Made by a program: the position numbers and the translations under genes
Shown: positions 12,001 to 24,000 of the stretch, one piece after another
Position numbering within the stretch: position 1 is the first letter of the stretch
Layout: each line of letters opens with the position of its first letter
Notes under the pieces: model-generated
Database searches by the model: none
Seen by the model: only the letters and a program-made list of their open reading frames with translations
Told to the model about the DNA's origin: nothing
NCBI GenBank assembly: GCA_013397075.1
Contig: VWZS01004498.1
Location: forward strand, 1-64,000
Source: Rhabdornis inornatus
Taxonomy: Eukaryota; Chordata; Aves; Passeriformes; Rhabdornithidae
Reading direction: 5' to 3'
DNA: 64,000 bases

Positions 12001-15000
12001 TGGTGTTGTGTGTGGAAAAACGAATCAAAGCAGCCAAGCAAACAGTGATAAAGCATGTCTACCCATTCAGCAAATTAGGGCATTATGCAATGGATGGAGG
12101 GGGTTGTATTTCAAAAGGGCTTGTCCTTTTTTTAGGGTCTCTTCTGCTCAGCTTTGACTGGACACACATTGTATTCAGGGAGAATAATTTACAGCTGGAA
12201 GACACTTTTATACCTTATCATGTTGTTCTTTTTCACTAGTAGGGTAACTGTTCAGAATATTTGTGTAATCAAACTCCAGTCAATATTCCCTGCTAGATGT
12301 GTTAGAGAAATGAAGACAAAAAAGTATTTCTGTGAATGCCTTGAGGCCGTGGCTATAACAGTTGTCACTGGCTTGAAGTTATGGTAAAATTGATGTGCCC
12401 TTGTTGGTATTATTAATGTTTGGAAGAAGTGAAGCAAGCAATGGGAAATGAGCTTTGTCTCTGTGCAGGCAGACTTTTAAAATAGGAGACAAAGAAGGAT
12501 TTGCAGAAAAAAAAATAGGAAAGGAAATGTCAAAGGGTAAATGTTTTCTCCTGTATTATCCCTTGCTATGGTTGGAATGAGAGAGTATAAGAGCAATAGC
12601 CTCAACAGATATTTCTCCAGCCTTCCATGCAAACTTCGTTGGCCATGACCAGAATAGTGTCTGCAAAGAAAACCAGTCTGGGTTTAAAAACAAAGAAGTC
12701 TGATTGCAGTGTTCAAGCTTATGTAACCTGACATTATTCCAAATTTACAGTGAACAAGAGTTTGCTTTACTGATCTAAAAGACACTTGGAAAATTTTTCT
12801 GTTAAATCTAAAAGAGACAATTAATCCAATAAAGGCTATTCCTGAAAATTTTGACCTTGCAAAATTAGTCTGCAATGGACCTTTCAAATAACTCATAAGG
12901 AGGATGGGAAGCTGCCAAACTCATTGATCCATCTCTTCAGGGCTGCAGTCAGACATGGTTGGTTTTGTCACAATGAATTAAAAAAAAATTTTGACAACAT
13001 CTTCAGTTGGAAGTGGTTTACTGTGTAAATTAGACATTTCAGGATACATGTGGTGATGTAAATCAGAGGATTACCAGACAGCCTTTGGCCTGAGTGTTGT
13101 TTTACCTGCACTGACGTGCAGAGCCATGTCAGAAAACAATTCCCATTGTGTCTGTCTTTTCTTAGAGAGCAAAGGTGGTGTGTCCCAGTAATAATGAAAA
13201 TCAGCAGCAGCCTGTTGTCTGGAGACTGACATAGCCCCCTGGAAACAGAAAGAAACATTAAATTCTGTCTTTATTAAATGCCCACAAGGTGGCACTTGTC
13301 ATCTTTTTACCTCTCTGAGAGCCAATTTTTTTATACTTTCAGCAACACTAAGAAATAATACTAGATGTTTTGAAACTTATCTCAAACAGTAAGCTACCTG
13401 GGCTTTCATGGGGTATTTCCCCACCCCTCCATTAAACCACTGTCAAGAGGAAAAGAAAAACAACTGCATTTTGCATGTTACCATTGCATATGTGAAAATT
13501 TCACCTTAAAATTTAATATTAATTTTAATTTTTTTGCTGTAAAGGATTTTAAAAATTTTTATTTCTTATTACTTATGCAGTCATATGCCGGTATTTTATC
13601 TGGCAAGGAAAGATGAATACTTGCTTCCCTTGCTTTGGTTAAATGAAAATCTAGAAATGAATGATTTGCAACCTGGTCTAATCACTTAGAGGATGAGTTC
13701 ATTTCACTGCAGCAGTGCTTGTGATAAGCAAAATATTACTTCTTAAAATTTCCCATCATTTATAAAGAGGCAATAATAGTAGAACTGCTCATAAAAGGCA
13801 TTGAACTCAGGCTGTTTTCAGTGGGTCTCTCATTCAACCCCATTAGAAGCATTCCCACAGAATTTATTGTTGCCAGATCAGACGTTTGTAGAAACAGGAT
13901 GGCAGTGAGATCCATTTTTTCTTTCCCCCTCAGCACTGATGTAATTATCAGAGCATGCCCTTCTTTAGGCCCCTTCACTTTTGCTGAGTGTGCTTTCTTG
14001 TCTCCCCCTTGGTCACATCAGAGAAATGCCATTAGCCCTTGTAGCTTTCTGGGGCATTGTTCACACTGACTTTCAGTTAATCATTTTTTCTCCAGTAATA
14101 ATTAGAAACATAATTGTGCTTTTTTTGAGTGATAAAAGCAAAAGCATGAGAGCAAATAAAAGAGAAAATAAAAATAAGTTTTGTCCTATTAAAAATTCCT
14201 GGGGCACAGTGTGTGTGATGTAGTGCCATCTTGCAACTGAAGGGATACTTTCGTTATTGGTGCCTGTTTTCAGTGCTCAGAGCAGGGGATGCTCTGCTAG
14301 GAAGGTGAGCTGTTTGCACATCCCTGAAGTCCATGCTGAGCTCTAATACCTGCCAGCATGTTGAACTGGATGCCTGTTTGATGTCTTTTCCCTGCCTGGA
14401 GAAGGTGGGGAAAATAGATGGTGGTTTATTATTGCACTGAAGCTCCTTACAGCATTGGTGTCTTAGGAAGAGCCTTGATATGTCTAAATTTTTTCAAAGC
14501 ATTTTTCTGTTTCTTAATTCAAAGGATATTGTCTGCCAAAGATAGCATTAAAGAAGCATTGAAGACTCAATAACATTCTAGAAGTATCAGTCATCATTGC
14601 TGATTGACATACAGAAATGTGGTGCTTATTGCCTGGGGTGTTCTCAGCCCCGTGGGGATCTTCCACATGGCCCCAGGCCATATGTACCATCAGGTTCTTG
14701 TCATTAATGTCTTTGTTTCAAATCACAAATAGAGCAACATTACATTTGGGTTAACATTATTTATTCAGTGACTTCTAAACACCAACTTTTTTGTAAAACA
14801 ACAGTATAGGAGGTTTTGTTTAAGAAAAAAGGAATATTCCAAAAAGTTGCGTGTCATATCTTTAAAAATGTGCTGTAAGCCCGTGCAAGATATTTTGGTC
14901 AACAAACTTGTTGCCCCTTTGCTTTGGCAAGCTGAAGGCAGAACAGTATTGAGCCAGAGGATCATTTCCCTTTTTGTATTCATGTGAAGGACTTAAATGC

Positions 15001-18000
15001 TGAAAAAGTAGTTGTTTCTAAGAAAATATCTCTTGCCAGGTGAGAAAGCCTGACCACAGCTTTCTCTCATGTTTATTAACACTGGCTGAAGTGCAGCTCT
15101 CTGCAGCCCTTGGCAGCTGTGTATGGCACCCTGAAGCCAGGGCAGGGAGGCGGTTTCTGCAGGACCTCACTAAAGGGCAGTAACCATGCATGTGACACTT
15201 TCTCTTTGCATCAAGGTGCTGCTCCTGCCCACCACCCTATTACAGATTGTCATATAACTCACTGCTCCTGATAGCAGAGGGGTGCAAAGAGGCTTTGTGC
15301 AAAAAAAGGGGCATCCCAAGGTCTTGTCTAGGAGCAATGAAGGACGTTAGTTGTGTGTCCCTTTCTTCTTCACTACACATGCTATAGACAGGGATGGTTT
15401 GTTGTTTTCCGCACCCTCTACCCTGCTGCTCCTCTCCAGAAGCTGCTTGGCTTCATCTTCCCCTCCTGCTTCCAGCAGTACAGAGACTTCTGCAAAAGCT
15501 TCCAGTGCTGCTGCGGCCAAGGATCAGCCTCTCATATTTACCCTGAAACCATGGAGTTGTAGCCCATCTGGTTTAGTGCTGCTGCCTAGGGCAGTGGCTG
15601 TATTCATCCTTCAATTAGCTCAGTGCTGTTTGAGTTTTATTTTGGTTGGAGTGTGTAAAAGCCCTCACTGCTAGGGTCTGCTTGGCTGCTGTTGAAAACA
15701 TTTTGTGATGGCTTGAGCTTAGTTTCTGAAATGCTGTTGGCATTTATACTCTGAAAAACAGAGATGAAATGACATTTTCTGTTCAACTGTGCTGGTTTTT
15801 TGTGGCTTGAGAATCTCACCAGCAAATAAATGATGGCTTTTTTTTCCTCTAAGTCAAGTGATTTTTTTGTGTGCATCCTTCGGGCGTAGAGAAAGTGCTA
15901 ATAAGGAAGATCCGGGGGCTGGAGACAAATTTTCTAGAAGTTGCTTTTCAGGAACAAAAAGTAGTCTGTTGGCCACATCCACTAGGCTGGTGGTGAATCT
16001 CTCCAGGAGTTAATTTTTGGTATATGCTGCTGCCAAACAAAGCAAGATTAGCATCTTACAACACATGCTTTCTGGTTAGTGCCTAGCTGTAGCTTACGGA
16101 AGAATGTTTATACTTTCTTGCATCTTTTCATATTTGTGACTTACACCATTCTTTGGTCCTAGACCAGTTCAGAACATGAAATCAGACATTTTTTTTTCTC
16201 CTGGTCATGTTGGTATTTGGTCCACATGGCTGAGAACTGGCCTCTTCCACAAAGTTCCCCACCTGAGGCCTCACCTGTATTCAATAGAGATATTATCAAA
16301 TAAAACCAAAGGTTGAGAAAGAGCTGCTATCTGAGCAGATAGATTAGTATTTCCTCCCAGACAGCATTGTTCTCTGATGTTAGAGATGACCAAGGTGCAG
16401 GTACTGACATCCAGTAAAAGAAAACTAAAACTGCATTTTCTATAGGAAATCTCTGTCAGTCCTACATGGCTTTATGGGGTTACCATTCAGAGTTAAGCTG
16501 CTGCTGCTCCTCTGCCCTTGAACTGGCTGGTCTCTGGTGGGGAGAGAAACAGCCATTTCAAGCAGAGGTAAACATTTTTATTCTTTCTTTAAAAGGAATA
16601 CACAAAGACAAGCACTCTAAACAGTTTGAGGCAATAGTAACAGTTTTCATATCTGCAGTTAAAATGTACAGTCTGAAAGTACTACAGCTGTCCAAATTTA
16701 TATAGTGGGTAAAATAGGAGTGGGTAAGAAAGAAGCAAAATAATGTAGGGAAGTGCTACATTGTAATGTCACAGTTAGTCACGTTTGTGTTTATGGAAAA
16801 TCTGAGATGTTCTCCTAGTGTTTGTGTCCATATATGATCTTCTAAATGGCTGTATGATTGTCTATGGCAGAAGCCCATTTCTGTGGGAATGAGCATTTCT
16901 GATGGTCAGTCTATGCTTTTCAGTTCTTAATTGCAGCTGATTATGAGCTGATATGCTCAAGATGCATAGTGTCTTTTTTTGGTGAATTGGTGTGCTCAAA
17001 GGAGGGTAATGTTCTTGCCCACTGTGACATCTCTGACTGTTGCCAGAAGCTGCCTGTTGAGCTGTTCTGGCTTTCTGTCTCTGTTTTCTCTGCATTTAAG
17101 CAGATTGCAAGGAACCTTGGAGTAGAGACAAGATAAGACAAGATGGATTGAGAATGAGATGCTGAGCAGATAGAGTGGGATGAATAGGTGAGTCCTAAGA
17201 AGACAGCTTTGAGAAACAAACCAAAGCACTGCTCAAGGATGAGGGGAGAGGTCTCACATACAGGTGGAGATTGCTAAGGCTGGGGAAAGGCAAAGTCCTG
17301 GAAAAGAGAAGAGTGTGTTGTGAGTAAAGAAGATAGTGGCAAGCAAGTACTGAGTGTCCAGAATTTCTCTTGTGATTAGAATATAAGGAAACCAAAAACA
17401 TCTTCAGGAAACATAGCACTTCTGAAGGAAACAAAGTGAGAAAGGATGAACCACTTGGATCATGTCATCCTCAGGATTCTACATATATGAACTGATGGCA
17501 TTAAATATTGCTTGTACCAGCTACCAAAGTAAAAGCAAACGCTGTCTGAGTTGCTCTGAGTAAAGTTGGTGTAACAATGCTTGTCAGGAGCTTTATAGAA
17601 AGCTGAAGAATTTACTGTCTTCCATGGTAAATTTGGCTTATGGGAAGTCTGTGTGGTTTTTAAATACATATCATCTGCACTGTGTTTGTAACCCAGCTAA
17701 TTCTGAGCGAAAGTATCTGTCAGCTTGAAATTGGTCTCAGTTTGAAATTGCACTTTATGTACATGGACAATGTCTCTGATCTAAAATGTCCTTGCTGATG
17801 AGAGTGTCTTCATACTGGTAAAAATCTGAACAGTGCTGGTCGGATCTCATCTGGACAGAGCTGATAGCATCAGCTGTCTTTGGAGAAGAGTAGTTTTAAG
17901 TTGAATTACATCTCACTTAGGGCAGAAAATACAGTTAAGATAGAACCTGATGCACAGCTTGTAGAAAATTATTTTATCCTGGAAACATTTAGCAGAGCTG

Positions 18001-21000
18001 AGTTACTGTGAAAAAAATCTGAGAGCTGACAGTGTAGAGTTTATTGTGTTAATTAGAAAGTGCTGCAGCATTAGTGAGAAAATGTATTTTGGGTTCCACA
18101 TTTTCTGTGGGTTTTTTATCATGCCTGTTAGTGCTTTTCAGATGCCTAATTGGAGATGCTGTACATGGAAGCCTGTACTATCTGAAAATCAAACCCTTTT
18201 CCCAATAATGAATTTCTAAATACTTTTGATGTATTAAATGGGACCACATTGGTTAACCTTTAAAAACAGGTAATTAATAGACAGGGCTGGTGTTTATGCT
18301 TATTCTATTTAATCTAGTTTTAGTAATAGAAGCATTCTTGCTCAGAAAGAAACACTGAAAACCCTCTGCTTCACTCTTTCACTGTGCTTAATGTTTGCTA
18401 CTACACTTTTTTTTAAAAAAATCACAATAGAAATGACCTTCTGTTTTTTCATTACCTCATGTGGGATGGCCTGAGGGTATTCTCACACTGTAAAGGCAAT
18501 AAAGTTCACCGACAGATTTTTTTTCTAACAAAATCCTTCTGCACAGCTGCATAACATAAATCATTCCTTCCCATTTCTGAATGTTAGCTATTTCTTGTAT
18601 GAAAGTAACTGCTGTTCTTGCCTGACTTTAACAAGGTTTGACGTTTTTTGTTTGGCACAAATATTGTCAGTTTTTAGTTTTATAACCATGATGCCCTTAG
18701 CTGTATGGCTTGAGTGTGAGCAAGTATATGTTAGACTGACAAGATGTTTGTATTTTCATAACAGCTAGCTCATATTTTAAAAATACAGTGTGTATTGTCC
18801 TTTACTTAAATTATTTATTTGTAAATTCAACTAGTGCATATATTGCCAAAACCCAGAGTATATCAAAAGTGAATTCAGGTGGTGGGGTAAGAGTTGTCTT
18901 CTGGGAAATAAGCTATTATTTTTACTTTAAAATTTTCCCCCTTTTCCATGTGACATTGCATTGCTAAGGGATCATGTTGCAATGCTTCTGGAATGAATCG
19001 ACTGGCACTGCCTTAATTAAAGGTATCAAAGTAGGAATGAATAACCCTGGCTGCATCTGTTGCTGCTGATTTGCTTTTACTACCACAGTGAAGCACGAGC
19101 TGCTTAAGGTCTCTCTGCAGATTCAAGGTGTTGTTACTGATCTGCAGGATGTGGTAGAGCATCTGCAGGACCTTCCAAAGATCAAAACCCATCATATTCA
19201 GGGGGATGGCAGTTTAACTGAGTGCTGCCTTAATAATAAAGTCATAATGAATTGTATTTATAAAACCCACTGCCACCAAGGTGGTCTGCAAGGACTGCAC
19301 CCTCTTCATGCATAGAACTAAAATATGGGGTAAAAAATGGAACAAAATTACAGTGCAATCAGGGCAGGGAGTGTTCTCAGATGGTCTGGCGAAGTCTGTG
19401 CCAGTTAAACTGGAAAATAGGTCCTTCCACTAAGCTCTAGTTTAGAGATTTTTGACATGACTATGTGTGAGAGATGGACTACAGCAAGTATCTGAAGAAG
19501 ACAGATTGCTTACTGCGATAAATGTGATTAGTGCTAATTAAATTGTAACTATATTAGCAANATGGGGGTCCCCTCCCTGGTCGGTTTTGTTTATGCTTTA
19601 TATGAACCTCAATTATACTAAATTACTTACTCTCAAATTTTACTTAATGCTTTGATTGTATTAATTTCCAAAATTTTTTTGTATTCATTTTTAATACTTT
19701 AATTGTATCAATTTACAATTGTTACTATTAAAAATTTGCTGTTACATTTAATCTCGTCTGATAAATTAGAAAAACAGAACATTACTCATAACACTTACTC
19801 TAAGGGGAGGCAAAGCAAAATCTCAGCTTCAGGCTCAGTTTTGCACACCTTAAGAACTCTCAAGTGGAGATGCCTCTCAGGCCAAAAGTCAAGCAACAGG
19901 TTCCCAGATTGCTTGATCTTTATGTCAACTTATAATAAAAAGTAGAAATTAATATTTTGTTGGATGCAGCAGGTGTTTCCAGTGAGCAGATATTGCAAAC
20001 AGGGCTCAGGCATGAACGCTGCAGTCAGAAGTGGCTTCAGACAGCAAGGCTGGCTGTGTGGGTGGCTCAGCTTGTGACCCTGTGGTGCAATGAGGATGGA
20101 ATAATTCCCACCAGCTCCAAGGCAGATAAACACAGCATCTTGCTGAAAGTGGTGACTTATGGCATCAGAACTGAAGCTGGTCAGAGCAGTAAAACAGTAG
20201 ATCAGAATCAAAGTTTGCAGCATATCCCTGAGCTCAAAATGTCAGATCAGTTGTAAAACAAGTCATAAGGGTGGCAGAACTTAGAAGACATTGGGATTTT
20301 ATTTTTTTATTTTTTGTTTAATTTTATTTGAGAATTAAAATCTTGGAGTAGAAATATGTTGGTACTTTTAATATCTACTCACTACTTCCAAAAAGAGCTT
20401 GTACTCACAATGAAAAAAGACCCCTTCTCTTTTCCAAAATATTTCACCATCCTTGCACACTCTGATTTTATTTTAAGAGTTGTTAATTGCCATCCAGAAG
20501 AGGAAAATGCTAATGGCAGGAATAAGTTGCATGGAAACTCATTTACTGGAATATAAATTGAGATTAAATAAAATCTTTCTGGTGTAGTTGAAAACGGAAC
20601 TTATCGATATATACATAATAAAATAATATACATTCTCCTTCCTCCCCACAGTATTCTGGCTTCTGATCTACATTTTTGCAATTTTTCAGATTTGTTTCTA
20701 TAGTTTTTATTCTAGCTGGATAAAGAAAATACTTTTTCACATTTTTAGTTTAAGTAAAAAGGGGGAAAATTTAACAAGTTGTTCTATAATAGTGAAAAGT
20801 AAGTTTAGAACCTATGTGCAATATTAATAATTCTGTGAGTGCTTCTGCAGGTTTTTCCTGTGTTAAAATGTTTCCTACTCAACATTAAGATTTTTTGTTT
20901 TCTTTCAGATACTGATGAATACAGACCACCTGTTTGGAAATCTTACTGTAAGTATCTCAGCATTTGGGGTTTTTTTTTCCAAGTCAGAGCTGGAAAAGTT

Positions 21001-24000
21001 TCAGTTTGTTGCTTTAAAAGACTCATTTCTCTTTTCATCAGAATGTCAGTTGAGGCAGCATCAAAGGGGTTGACTTCTGCATTTGAACTACCCCCAAGGA
21101 CAAGTGGACATAGATTATTTAGAGGGGTAGATTTTTGCCTAGACCAGGGCTTACATAAACTTCATTCAGGCCTTAAAGTTGGTATCCTTGCAAACTTCTA
21201 GGACTCCTGTGATCTAGTGCCTTGCATCGTTAGAGCTGATCTTGAGCTGCTTAAGAAAACTCAATTTGTTTTCTTCGGGAATTTTCTGATGTAGTAAAAC
21301 AAGAGCATTTGTTTGACCTGGTGTGACAAATCACAAGCAGGTTTTTTGAAGCCCTGACTAGAAGGGCCTGGTTTGCTACCAGCCTGCCCATGCTCTGCAG
21401 TTCTTGGGGTATGTGTGCCCTAGCCCAGGGGAGCTGGCCTTGCAGGCTGCGTTAGTCAGGTGTGCAGGGCAGCAGTCCAGGTACCTTGCCCTGAGATCAG
21501 AGTGCCACTCTCTTGAGAACTTCACAACTTGTTGTTTTCATTTAAGGAAAAAAAAAAAGCAACCAAAACAAAACAAGAACAACAAAAAAAAGCCCCCAAC
21601 AACCACCCCCCCCAAAAAAAAACAACCCAAAAAAAGCAAACAGCCATTTTTAAATGCAAAAGAATTCCATGTGAAGGAATGACCTCTTATTTGGCTGTGC
21701 AAATGGAGCTTTAGAGACATGGAAGAGAACATGAGAAAAACGTAAAAGAGCATCGTAACTTCCCAGTGGCTCACCTATAAATTCTAGTTCTTTGTAGATA
21801 GAAAAGCCAGGATGTGAGACATTTTGAGACTCGAGGAGCCACAGCAAGAAAGAAGAGTCTTCTGTGAAAAGCAGATTTTGAAAACAGAATGTTTGTGTAT
21901 ATAACAGTTTTGAGATGTCAGACTTATATTTGCATTACTTTGTATATATTCAACTTGGTGTCTTCAGGCTGGATAAAATGATTTGCTCAAGCAACATTTC
22001 ACATTGTGAAAATATTTGCTCTCTAAAGGTTGAGGAGATTTGGCACTTGAGAAAATGTAGTTACTTTAAAAGGTTTCTATCCTGCTGTGGGAGACTTTTA
22101 AATCAGGGATGTGGAATTAAAGGCTAAGTGAGAACCATGGTTAGAAAGAGAGCAAGTGTTAGAGGGCAGGTTTGATTACTTTTTTCAGCTCTGTACCTTC
22201 GGTGAACTCAGGGAACACTGCTTCCTTGTTCAGTTTATTCCACACCATAATCTATAACAGGGAGGTTGAACCTCTCTAATACCAGATCTTCATTGGCAGG
22301 TTGACAGAAGCTGAAAGCCTGGGCATGTGCAAATGTGTTTGCACCCACTCTCCAACATGGTTTGCATGCATGGTTTGTGTGCACCCACTCTCCTACAACA
22401 TCATGGTTTGCCTGCCATGGTGAACCTTCCCGTGGTCCAGAAGTAAGCTCTGAATCCCAAGGTTTGATTCGATTTCTGGCTCATGACAGATGAAGAGGAA
22501 TGTCTTGTTTGACTTCCCTGGCAATAATTACAGCAAGGAAACTGGTGTTGAGCAGTTTGAATTGCATACATCAGTTAGAGGAGGAGCCATAGGAATCCTG
22601 TTTTGTAACTTAGCTAGTCAGCCTGCTGTGCTTCTTACTGGAAGAGGAGAAAGGTGTTGCCATTGGTGAAAAAGAATTTCCTTTCAGAAAAATCTTTTCA
22701 GCCTGGCTTCAAGTAAGGTGGGAAATAGTTCTCAGTTTTCAGCCAGTTTCTGTGGAGCATGCTGATTGTGTGTCTCCTCTGCTCTTTTGTGAAATTCAGA
22801 AAAATCTTAACTTGCTCTTTCATTTTATGTTTTTTCCTTTGAACTTGGCTCTGCAGTTCTCAGAATTAGATATGGACAAGATCCAGTACCATCAAATACA
22901 GCTATTACAATAGAAGCTAGGAAATCAATGTGCTGGCAATGCTATGCCTAAAATGATAATTGCACTTTTATATACCAGTGTGCTGTTCTTCATCACTTGC
23001 AAAAATCATTTTTATATTACCAGCCCAGCATGGAAATGACTGATTTTAGTAGCAACAGGAAAAACCATTAGGTTTTTTTTTATTTGGAACAAAGGGAATG
23101 GATTTTTCCAGTTTATCTTATGATTCAATGATCATTGGGCATCTTTCCATTTTCTCCATTCCCATGTAGGTTGACACATATAAATACAGCATTTGCCAGT
23201 GGAAAAGACTTGGGATCAAATGAGAATCGTAATGAAGTCAAATTGTATTGGTTAAATTAGTGTATGGTCTTGTTATCTGAAGAAGGTGATACCACAATGC
23301 AGACCTTGGTGTTCATGCTAATGATTGAAACATAATTTAATTTTAAAAGATGACAATTGCAAATGTCAATTTTGCCATTTCTAGTGTACTGTTGAAATAC
23401 TAACTTGGTGTTGACAGCCTCATTTTAAAGGTGACTTGCCAAACCAGATTCAGTTGGCATAGGAGTTGAAAGTAATTCCTTTGGTATTATACGAGAAAGT
23501 CTGCGCATACCAGTAGCATTAAATTTACATCTGGTTGCAAAGATCTGTTCTGGCTTGATGAAGCTTATTTTAAAAATAGAGAAAAAGGAGGAGGGAAGAT
23601 ATAAATGTAAGTAAGTGTATGTCATAATTTGGGCCTTAGCTATTTTACTCTGCTACTCAACTCATTATGTCTTTAGATCTGCAAATGCAAAGGCCATCTT
23701 CCTCTTTCTTCAGAAGGGTCCTCACTGAGCAGTGGCAAAGGCAGAGGGTTTGATAGTGCACAGTTCTGAGTGATTCTTGTAAAGTCTTGACATACTGCAG
23801 GTGCCTGGGTGTGTGCCCAGCGTAGTGGGATTGGGCTCCATCTGCTTGCTGAAGAAAGGCTGACAGCAGCCCGATTTGACATATAATGAACTTTCATTTG
23901 TGTTTATTACAATTCTTTTTCTGATGTGTTTTTTGGAAACTTGTCTGAGCTCGCCTAGTTATTCCATATTACTTGATCAATTTGTTGTAAAAAAAATCAG

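Larger units (their letters stand above)
55..20908 (+). other. CHN1: CHN1 intron 1 (20.9 kb)
   Basis: A long first intron, GTGAGT..CAG. Beyond the CpG-rich first ~330 bases I see AT-rich, mostly unique sequence with one CR1 tail (8498-8688), one copy of an unclassified repeat (17485-17735) and one undetermined base (19561). No open frame inside encodes a protein I recognise, and no transcribed gene, tRNA or rRNA is evident. The region 13800-14090 has the texture of a conserved noncoding element, but this cannot be shown without alignment. Confidence 0.85.

Noticed and set aside
15353..15674. Cys/Phe/Ser-rich frames in a GC-richer patch of intron 1
   Set aside because: Two overlapping frames of similar length, no homology and no splice evidence; likely chance.
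20839..21201. Open frame running through exon 2 into both introns, which might suggest an alternative first exon
   Set aside because: It starts at GTG and has no in-frame ATG before exon 2; the splice sites on both sides of exon 2 are strong.
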